Source: Bremerella alba (lineage in GTDB: Bacteria > Planctomycetota > Planctomycetia > Pirellulales > Pirellulaceae). From it: DNA of 64,000 nucleotides. Below the pieces are notes generated by a model. It worked only from the letters and a program-made list of their open reading frames with translations, did no database searches and had not been told where the DNA came from. The stretch is taken from the NCBI RefSeq assembly GCF_013618625.1, contig NZ_JABRWO010000007.1, positions 62,001 through 126,000 on the forward strand, in the 5' to 3' direction. Of this stretch, positions 57,353-64,000 are shown piece after piece. The first letter of the stretch is position 1; every line of letters begins with the position of its first letter. The position numbers were made by a program, and so were the translations under genes.

Positions 57353-59116
57353 GTGGCAGAATTGTGGCCCCAAATCGAAGACGACTTCAACAACCTTTTT
57401 TTGGCTCTCAGCCGAGAGCTTGACGGTTCCCGTTTTCAGATCGATTTCCGCGGAGAATTCAACGAATTTAGCGAGATCCCTTGGGACGAGATTTCCGAAA
57501 CCTATCGCAAGAAAGGGAATTATCCGGAATCGCTTGTGCGGATGGCACTGGCAAGCGATTGTCTTCATCACTTGGGGATGGCTATTCTGGCCGATCATCG
57601 CATTGAAGAGCACGAGTTCGATATATCGTTCTCGATGGCGATGCCGCTAGCCAGTAGTCTTTGTACACTCTCTCGCTTTCGACGATATGGCACCCTCGAT
57701 CGCAACCAGTGGGATGTTTTTCTCAACGCGTTCATGAACGATCGCGAGTGGTTTGGCGGAAACTGCCAAGAGACTCGCAACTTGAGCCTGGTGCTCTGCT
57801 TGATCGTGCACCATTTGGGCCGCGATACAAATCTGCTGCCTATCTATGAACGAATGATTCGCACCATCGTTGGCGCGGTGTTCGAGTGGGGGCCATCGAC
57901 CGACGTCGAGCGCGACCTGGTCGACAAACTTGATCGTATGTTTGCAGCGTGTCTGGGTAGAAGTTCCTATACATCTCGAACCGTGAGCCGCTTTAAAAAG
58001 AACCCCTCACCATTAGACGTATTAAAGCGGAGAGATCCAGAACCACTCAAGAAGGAAGCAATCGAAGAATACGGGCCTCCAGACCAGGTCTTGAAAGAGG
58101 CCCGAGAAGAGCTCGATAGTTTGATCGGTTTGAATTCAGTAAAGACCGAAGTTAATCGGCTCATGGCTTACCTTAAAATTCAGAAGCAGCGTCGTGAGCA
58201 TGGCCTGAAGCAATCTTCTCAAACGTTGCACTTCGTCTTTAAAGGCAACCCCGGAACCGGCAAGACAACCGTCGCTCGCATCATCGGTAAGATTCTGTAT
58301 GGTTTTCAGATCTTGAAGACACCCAAACTGGTCGAAGGAGACCGGGCCGCTTTGGTGAGCGGTTATGTGGGACAAACGGCATTGAAAACCGACGAACTCG
58401 TCGATTCGGCCCTGGATGGGGTGCTTTTTATTGACGAGGCCTACGCTCTTTCCAATCCAAGTGGGCAACATGACTTCGGACAGGAAGCGATCAACACGCT
58501 TCTCAAGCGAATGGAAGATAACCGCGACCAGTTGGTGGTGATCGTGGCCGGTTACCCACGTCTCATGCAGCAATTCATCGAAACCAACCCAGGCCTGGAA
58601 AGCCGATTCACGCGATACATTGATTTCGATGACTTCGCTGTCGCGGATCTCTGCCGGATTTTCGAGAAGTTCTGTACCGATGCCCAGTACGAGTTAACGA
58701 CTGATGCCAGGGCGATCGCCAGCATTCTATTTACGACCGCCTATCAGGGGCGCGACGAACGCTTCGGCAATGCCCGATTCGTCCGAAACGTTTTCGAGCG
58801 AGCTGTAGGCCTGCATTCGGAACGTCTTGCCGCCCTACCAGAAGGAACCATCACGCGAGAAGCTCTCATCGACTTCACAAGCGAAGACATCCCGCTCGAA
58901 GTTTTTGACCCGCTTAAGGGAAAAACAATCGATATCGAGAAAGCCGAGTGGCTCGCGACTTGCCCCGGATGCGGTTTAGAAAGTGAGGGTGGGGCCAAGT
59001 TCCTAGGACAACGTGTTACCTGTCGCAAGTGCCAAGAGAAGTTTCAATTCCCCTGGTGGCACGTGCGTCCAGAATCGGTCCACGGTATTGATATCGAACT
59101 GCTGAAACCGCGTTAA
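57353..59116 (+). CDS. TerB-like/AAA ATPase/zinc-ribbon protein (CbbX/SpoVK-like)
   Basis: Translation starts at GTG 57353 with AAGGGA about 12 bases upstream. The 587-residue protein has an N-terminal helical domain (about 60-205) with DHRIEEHEFDISFSMAMPL and long helices reminiscent of TerB; a CbbX/SpoVK-type AAA domain (about 235-520) with Walker A GNPGTGKTT (299-307), Walker B GVLFIDEAYAL and the arginine-finger segment ESRFTRYIDF; and a C-terminal zinc ribbon CPGCG-x17-CRKC (about 536-562). It is a soluble single-copy protein with no nearby partner. AAA proteins of this branch remodel complexes, such as CbbX on Rubisco; the target here is unknown. It ends tail-to-tail with the DUF1552 gene (stops share TTAA, 59113-59116). 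Confidence 0.85.
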   Translation: MAELWPQIEDDFNNLFLALSRELDGSRFQIDFRGEFNEFSEIPWDEISETYRKKGNYPESLVRMALASDCLHHLGMAILADHRIEEHEFDISFSMAMPLASSLCTLSRFRRYGTLDRNQWDVFLNAFMNDREWFGGNCQETRNLSLVLCLIVHHLGRDTNLLPIYERMIRTIVGAVFEWGPSTDVERDLVDKLDRMFAACLGRSSYTSRTVSRFKKNPSPLDVLKRRDPEPLKKEAIEEYGPPDQVLKEAREELDSLIGLNSVKTEVNRLMAYLKIQKQRREHGLKQSSQTLHFVFKGNPGTGKTTVARIIGKILYGFQILKTPKLVEGDRAALVSGYVGQTALKTDELVDSALDGVLFIDEAYALSNPSGQHDFGQEAINTLLKRMEDNRDQLVVIVAGYPRLMQQFIETNPGLESRFTRYIDFDDFAVADLCRIFEKFCTDAQYELTTDARAIASILFTTAYQGRDERFGNARFVRNVFERAVGLHSERLAALPEGTITREALIDFTSEDIPLEVFDPLKGKTIDIEKAEWLATCPGCGLESEGGAKFLGQRVTCRKCQEKFQFPWWHVRPESVHGIDIELLKPR

Positions 59117-60390
59117 ACGGATGACAATTCGGTCAACGTGCTACGGCCTGACGAGAACTGATCGGTTTCAAGTCCTACATGCTGCAAGTAGCTCACCAGC
59201 AAATTGCAAAGAGGCGGGGCCTTGTCTTCTTGATAGGCGATGTGTTGCCCGTGCCGGAAATGGCCACCAGCGGCGATGATTGGCAAATTGGTGTTATTGT
59301 GACTCGACGCGTTGCCGAGACTAGAACCGAATAGGATCGCCGTTTGGTCTAATAGCGAACGATTTCCCTCTCGGGAGTCTTCCAGCTTTTGCATAAGTTC
59401 GGCCAGCAGCCGCATCTCTTCCAGTTCGATAATCGTGAGCATCTCGATCTTGTCAGGGTCGCGACCGTGATGGCTTAAGTTATGCCAACCGTCGTCCACG
59501 CCATCGAGCGACACGACTTCGTTGCCGCCAGGTGCGACGAGCGAAATGAATCGTGTCGAATCGGTTTGGATCGCCAGAAAGATCATCTCGTACATAAGCC
59601 GCAGACGCTGGGTCAACTCGGCTCGATCTGTAATATCTTCAGGCTGTTTACGGTCGACTTCTGGCTTCGGCCGTGTGGCCCAGGCCTCTGCCTGGACAAG
59701 TCGTTGCTCCAATTCGCGGACGCTAGTGAAGTACTGGTCAAGTGTTTGATTATCTTTGCGACCTACCTTCTTGGTCACTTTCTTCGTTTGGTCCTGCACT
59801 AGATCCATGATGCTTTGGCCATCTTCGATCCGCCGCATCTGTTCTTCTTTTTCCTGCTTCGTTCCTTCGAGAAAGAGCTTCGCAAAGAGCTTCGACGGAC
59901 GGTTCTCGGCCGGAATTTGCACGCCGCTACGTGTGTAGGAAAGACTGCTGTGATCGACGGCCAAAGTCAGCGACCCCAAACGCGTTTTGTACCCAAGCTG
60001 CTCGGCCGCTAGTTGATCGACTGAAATCGTGTTTTGAAAACTGGGCTGACCAGGATGAGCGGCCCCGGTCAGGAAGCTTTTCTCCGCCGCGTGACCACCA
60101 TCTACGTCCGGATGCATCATCCCCGAGATGACCGAGAACTTATTGCGCAAGCTTTCCATGGGCTTGAGATAGGGGGTCAATTCATAGTCCTTTCCCGACT
60201 TTTCTGGGAAAAGATTGGGCGTGTGAATACCCAGCGGCGCGCAGATGGCCAGCATGCGACGGACGTCACTCGCTTCGCCGGACTGATCTTTGGCCAGTAA
60301 TCGAGTCGCCCCCATGCTGCTAAGTAGCGGGAGGCCCATCGCAATCCCAGTGGCACGCAAGAACGTTCGACGACTAAGTTGGTTCGACAT
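59113..60390 (-). CDS. Secreted DUF1552 protein
   Basis: The product has 425 residues. It starts with a twin-arginine signal LSRRTFLRATGIAMGLPLL (about 5-23), so it is exported folded. The rest is the DUF1552 domain with recognisable phrases such as APLGIHTPNLFPEKSGKDY, SSLSYTRSGVQIPAENRPSK and LGNASSHNNTNLPIIAAGGH. The function of the family is unsettled; members resemble sulfatase or alkaline-phosphatase folds. It is adjacent to a DUF1592 protein upstream on the same strand, its usual partner, with 35 bases between them. Confidence 0.9.
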   Translation of the reverse strand: MSNQLSRRTFLRATGIAMGLPLLSSMGATRLLAKDQSGEASDVRRMLAICAPLGIHTPNLFPEKSGKDYELTPYLKPMESLRNKFSVISGMMHPDVDGGHAAEKSFLTGAAHPGQPSFQNTISVDQLAAEQLGYKTRLGSLTLAVDHSSLSYTRSGVQIPAENRPSKLFAKLFLEGTKQEKEEQMRRIEDGQSIMDLVQDQTKKVTKKVGRKDNQTLDQYFTSVRELEQRLVQAEAWATRPKPEVDRKQPEDITDRAELTQRLRLMYEMIFLAIQTDSTRFISLVAPGGNEVVSLDGVDDGWHNLSHHGRDPDKIEMLTIIELEEMRLLAELMQKLEDSREGNRSLLDQTAILFGSSLGNASSHNNTNLPIIAAGGHFRHGQHIAYQEDKAPPLCNLLVSYLQHVGLETDQFSSGRSTLTELSSV

Positions 60391-60425
60391 AGCGAATCCT
60401 TCAGATGCTCAAGGAGCAAAGCTTT

Positions 60426-62828
60426 TTAGGGAGCGAGGAACAGATCACTTTCCACCACGGCTTGAATCATCGTCTTAAGACCATGGTCGTTCTTGCCTGA
60501 TGCGGCCTCGATATTGTCGACGGCATCCCGCTGGGCAAGTCCCATCCTACGACCGGTTGCGTAGACCAATAATTTCTCGGCAATCGCCCGAGCCACCAAT
60601 GGTTCGTCGTCGACCATTTGCTGTCGAAATTGAACGAAGCTATCGAATTCACGTCCGTCGGCCATCTGGAAAGCAGACTCTACATCCGGCCCTTTACGGT
60701 ACGACTTGCGTCCGGGAATCTTCTCTCCCTCGCCAATCGATCGATAAAAATCGCGATGCCCGCCGATGGCGTCAAATTCTTCAAGTGCGAATCCTGGCGG
60801 ATCGATTCGCTTATGACAACTCGCACAAGCCGCAGTATTACGATGCTTATCAAGTTGTTCGCGAATGGTGGTCGCCCCACGAATATCAGGCTCGACCGCT
60901 GGCACGCCAGGAGGTGGCGGCGGAGACGGGCGACCGAGCATCTTATCGAGCACCCACACGCCGCGAATCACCGGAGAAGTCGTCGTGCCGTTGGCAGTAA
61001 CCTTGAGCACACTGGCATGCGTCAGCACGCCGCCGCGAATACTATCTTGTGGTAGCGTCACTTTCTGAAAATGTTCGTGGCTATCGACTTCCGGCAGGCC
61101 GTAGTGTCCGGCCATGCGTCGATTGAGGAACGTCCAGTCTGAGTCGACGAAGTTCATCACGCTTAAATCTTCTTTAAGAACATGCTCGAAGAATTCGCGG
61201 GTTTCGCCGAGCATCCCATCCACAAGCAGCGGGTCGTACTCGGGATACAGCTTCTTATCTGGCGTGGTAAATTCAATGTCACGCAGGTCGAGCCACTGCG
61301 CGGTGAAGTCGTTCACCAGATTCTCAATTTTCGGGTCCACGATCATGCGACTGACTTGATCCCGGCGAACCTCTGGCTCGCTCAGCTTACCCTCGGCAGC
61401 AAGCTTTAAGAGTTCCTCATCCGGCATGGTCGACCAGAGGAAGTACGACATCCGCGAAGCAATCGCGTAATCGTCGACGACTGGCTCGCGGTTGATAAGG
61501 AGGAACTGCGGCGAACACAGCACAGCCGTAACGCCGGTGCGGGCAGCCTGCTCGAAAGTACGTCCACTCTCTAAACGATCGACGGCGAGGTCAATAAACG
61601 GCTGCATCTCCTCAGGGGAGACCGGTCGGCGAAAGGCACGTGGAATGAAGTCTCTCAGCATCCGCTGTAAATCTTCGCTGGGCTGTGAAGACTCGACAAT
61701 ATGACTTTTGACGTTCTTGCGATGTCTCATCCAGACCGGCCACTGTTCTTTCATCGAGATACTCTTGACGTCGCCAAACAGTTTTTTTGTCGCCTCGGAA
61801 GGAAACGCCTGATCGATAGGGCCGTAGGTTTCTACCCAGGCAATGCCGACGCCTGGCCGTTTCTCGTGTTTGTCTCGCCAAGTGACATGCTCTGGCCACA
61901 CGCGCGGCACCAGGTGGATCGTATCCCCTGCTTTCATCCGACAAGTAAACTCGACAATTCGTGGATCTTGCGGCGTGCCGGTTGCGTCGAAGATGCCCAT
62001 GAAGTCTTGCGTGTCGGGGCCAAAGAGCGCGCCGACATACAATGCCACCGAAATCGTGCGATCGCTAGGCTCGTGCGGCCAAATCGCTACACGGCATCGG
62101 TACACGCCATCTTCAATGGGGTGCGCGTCGTCGATCCGGGCCGGCGGCCAGCCTGGTGTGAACTTAACCAACGAACCGTCGACCTCGATGACGCCCCCCT
62201 TTTTCTTTTTCACCGAATCAATGTTCTCTTTGATCTGCATCAGTTCGGCACGGCGGGTTTCAGGCGAAAGAGGTTCAATCCGACGAATAGTCGCATCGAA
62301 CGCAACGTTGGCTGCATTCAAATACTCTTCCAACAGCACCGAAGAAAAGCTGAGCCCGTCGATCCCTTTGTCGAATCCCTGAACCTTGCCATCTTCCGGT
62401 AGAAGATCGACCAGGGGAACATCAATTCCAAGCAGGTCGTGTACCGTATTTTCATACTCTTGGCGATTGAGTCGGCGCAGTGAAATCGGTCGCTCAACGG
62501 CGTGCGAAACGGTCTCGACAATCTGCCGAATCAGTTGGCTTCTTTCCTCGTCAGTGGGTTGCTCCTGGTAATCAGGCGGCATCTCTCCTCGCTCTACGGC
62601 ATGCACGACGCGCGACCACACATGAGCGTTGTCGAGACCCGCTGAAGGAAACTCGAGCGTGTCGAAACGCAAGCTCGCTTCCTGGGTGTCGGCGCCGTGG
62701 CACTCGACACAATGGGTTTTGAACATCGCGCGCACTTGGGCATTATCAGCCGCAACGGCAAAGTTCGCGTGAAATGCGAGAGCAGACAGCCCCAGCAGGC
62801 CGGATGCGAAAAGGTGAAGATTCTTCAT
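60426..62828 (-). CDS. Secreted DUF1592/planctomycete cytochrome c protein
   Basis: ATG 62828 starts a signal peptide (MKNLHLFASGLLGLSALAFH). The 800-residue protein begins with a PSCyt1-type haem motif CVECHGADTQEASLRFD (about 40), then the DUF1587 region (RPISLRRLNRQEYENTVHDL), a carbohydrate-binding-like beta-region, DUF1592 (about 480-610, LCSPQFLLINREPV), DUF1588 (about 630-720, RAGVLTH-type SIRGGVLTHASVLK) with another CxxCH in ACASCHKRIDPPG, and DUF1585 at the end (EKLLVYATGRRMGLAQRD). It is a periplasmic protein likely tied to electron transfer or polysaccharide use. It is cotranscribed with the DUF1552 gene. Confidence 0.92.
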   Translation of the reverse strand: MKNLHLFASGLLGLSALAFHANFAVAADNAQVRAMFKTHCVECHGADTQEASLRFDTLEFPSAGLDNAHVWSRVVHAVERGEMPPDYQEQPTDEERSQLIRQIVETVSHAVERPISLRRLNRQEYENTVHDLLGIDVPLVDLLPEDGKVQGFDKGIDGLSFSSVLLEEYLNAANVAFDATIRRIEPLSPETRRAELMQIKENIDSVKKKKGGVIEVDGSLVKFTPGWPPARIDDAHPIEDGVYRCRVAIWPHEPSDRTISVALYVGALFGPDTQDFMGIFDATGTPQDPRIVEFTCRMKAGDTIHLVPRVWPEHVTWRDKHEKRPGVGIAWVETYGPIDQAFPSEATKKLFGDVKSISMKEQWPVWMRHRKNVKSHIVESSQPSEDLQRMLRDFIPRAFRRPVSPEEMQPFIDLAVDRLESGRTFEQAARTGVTAVLCSPQFLLINREPVVDDYAIASRMSYFLWSTMPDEELLKLAAEGKLSEPEVRRDQVSRMIVDPKIENLVNDFTAQWLDLRDIEFTTPDKKLYPEYDPLLVDGMLGETREFFEHVLKEDLSVMNFVDSDWTFLNRRMAGHYGLPEVDSHEHFQKVTLPQDSIRGGVLTHASVLKVTANGTTTSPVIRGVWVLDKMLGRPSPPPPPGVPAVEPDIRGATTIREQLDKHRNTAACASCHKRIDPPGFALEEFDAIGGHRDFYRSIGEGEKIPGRKSYRKGPDVESAFQMADGREFDSFVQFRQQMVDDEPLVARAIAEKLLVYATGRRMGLAQRDAVDNIEAASGKNDHGLKTMIQAVVESDLFLAP

Positions 62829-62987
62829 AGTTGAAGTATAACGGTGAAAAGGCAATTTCCTGACGTTTTTTTGTCAGCAGATTGGATCGTTTTCTCACCT
62901 ATGACGAGCCCCGAGAAAAGGTTACGTCAAATTTTGCTCGAAACGTTGATTGCGTTATTCCAGATGGCTGATATCGCGAGTCAGTCC

Positions 62988-64000
62988 TTAGCACTCGCTG
63001 ATATTAACGGCCAGACCGCCACGTGAGGTTTCTTTATAACGAGAAGACATATCCGCGCCGGTACGCTTCATCACGCGAATAACTCGGTCGAGCGAGACAA
63101 AATGGCTTCCGTCGCCACGCAGGGCCAGACGACAAGCGTTGATTGCCTTGACTGCGCCCATGGCGTTGCGTTCGATACAAGGAACTTGAACGAGACCTTT
63201 AATGGGATCGCAGGTCAGCCCCAAGTTATGCTCCATGCCAATCTCCGCTGCTTCTTCGACCTGCCGTGGTGACCCGCCTCGCACTTCGGTTAGGGCTCCG
63301 GCCGCCATACTGCACGCGACCCCGACTTCCCCCTGGCAACCGACTTCTGCCCCCGAAATCGAAGCGTTCTTCTTATACAGGGCTCCGATCGCCGCAGCAG
63401 TGAGCAAGAATTGCTCGATCTTCTCCGGTGCGGACTCCGGGCAGAAACGGTCGAAGTAGCACAGCACCGCAGGAATAATCCCGGCCGCTCCGTTGGTTGG
63501 CGCGGTCACCACTCGACCGCCAGCGGCGTTTTCTTCGTTGACGGCAATCGCGTAGAGGTCGACCCAGTCGAGAATATTGAGCGGATCGCGCAGGTTCTCT
63601 TCCGGTCGGGTGGAAAGTGTTTGGTAAAGACTCGGCGCCCGACGACGCACGTTCAGTCCGCCGGGTAAAATCCCTTCGTTTCGGCATCCTCGGTCAACGC
63701 AGGCCTGCATCACTGCCCAGATTTTTTGAATTCCTTCGCGAATATCGGTCTCAGAACGAAATGCCTTTTCGTTTTCCAAGGCAATCTGGCTGACTGTACA
63801 GCCCTGCTCCTCTGCCATTTTCAGAAGTTCCGCGGCCGAAGTGAATGGGAATGGCACTGCTGACATCGGGCATGCAATCCCTTTCCCCTCATCCCCTTCC
63901 TTCACGACAAATCCACCACCAATGGAATAGTAAGTCTCGGAAGCCAACGGCTCCTCACTTTCACGCGAGGCAAACGCGCGAAAACGAAGGGCATTGGGGT
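62988..64000 (-). CDS. sdaA: L-serine dehydratase, iron-sulfur type (5' end outside window)
   Basis: The coding sequence runs out of the window at 64000; 17 further codons beyond the TTG at 63947 are in frame and match the family ([16 protein letters not shown] before the [10 protein letters not shown] segment), so the true start lies upstream. The visible part holds the alpha-chain domain, with [38 protein letters not shown] and the Fe-S cysteines in [21 protein letters not shown]. The enzyme deaminates L-serine to pyruvate and ammonia and uses a 4Fe-4S cluster. The beta-chain domain lies outside the window. It ends with VNISEC. Confidence 0.93.
   Translation of the reverse strand, partial: PNALRFRAFASRESEEPLASETYYSIGGGFVVKEGDEGKGIACPMSAVPFPFTSAAELLKMAEEQGCTVSQIALENEKAFRSETDIREGIQKIWAVMQACVDRGCRNEGILPGGLNVRRRAPSLYQTLSTRPEENLRDPLNILDWVDLYAIAVNEENAAGGRVVTAPTNGAAGIIPAVLCYFDRFCPESAPEKIEQFLLTAAAIGALYKKNASISGAEVGCQGEVGVACSMAAGALTEVRGGSPRQVEEAAEIGMEHNLGLTCDPIKGLVQVPCIERNAMGAVKAINACRLALRGDGSHFVSLDRVIRVMKRTGADMSSRYKETSRGGLAVNISEC

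Noticed and set aside
61701-62402. Plus-strand frame of 233 residues
   Set aside because: It is antisense to the DUF1592 gene and has no recognisable family feature.

Overview
This window comes from a planctomycete of the Pirellulales type (Blastopirellula, Bremerella or Rhodopirellula relatives). The evidence is the gene content: a DUF1552/DUF1592 secreted pair, a DUF1080 protein, a giant ThuA/dehydrogenase/cytochrome fusion, an ECF sigma factor next to a zinc-finger Ser/Thr kinase, a surface protein with an LEPR-like N-terminal motif, many exported PQQ-propeller and CxxCH proteins, and alternative complex III. Genes are dense and lie on both strands. I saw no rRNA, tRNA, CRISPR array, transposase or prophage.

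Layout. 1-2.7 kb: ferrous iron uptake (tail of probable feoA, feoB, a Cys-rich FeoB-associated protein). 2.7-18.9 kb: a mosaic of housekeeping enzymes (class IV aminotransferase, HAD phosphatase plus thioesterase, radical SAM protein, SMP-30 lactonase, bisphosphate nucleotidase, Rieske protein, DAHP synthase), exported proteins (HEAT repeat, PQQ propeller, Trx/PDZ, glycine zipper, DUF1080), and two small Cys-rich exported proteins. The stretch 4.9-6.6 kb is rich in palindromic and direct intergenic repeats, and one hypothetical gene seems to run into one of them.

19.0-35.5 kb is the centrepiece, with all genes on the plus strand. A RegB/RegA-type redox two-component pair is followed by alternative complex III (actA, actB, actC, a fused actD-actE, actF), a small membrane protein, a SCO copper chaperone and a caa3-type oxidase (coxB with a C-terminal cytochrome c, coxA, coxC, subunit IV, and a second subunit-III-like protein). 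Together these would carry electrons from quinol through complex III to oxygen. The quinone-sensing kinase is placed to tune this cluster.

35.5-45.8 kb: an ABC-F ATPase, a small conserved Cys/His protein, a NagD-like HAD phosphatase behind a sigma-54-like or dyad element, a 1480-residue CheB-CheR-PAS-histidine kinase-receiver hybrid, an exported beta-propeller and a Rho-N domain protein. 45.9-64 kb: a DUF5060 glycosidase-like protein, the ECF sigma/kinase pair, a surface DJ-1/PfpI protein, the 1612-residue fusion, a TerB-like/AAA/zinc-ribbon ATPase, the DUF1552/DUF1592 pair, and the 3' part of an iron-sulfur L-serine dehydratase that leaves the window.

Functions are assigned by reading motifs and family architecture by eye; no database search was run. 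Residue positions are approximate unless a specific residue is numbered.
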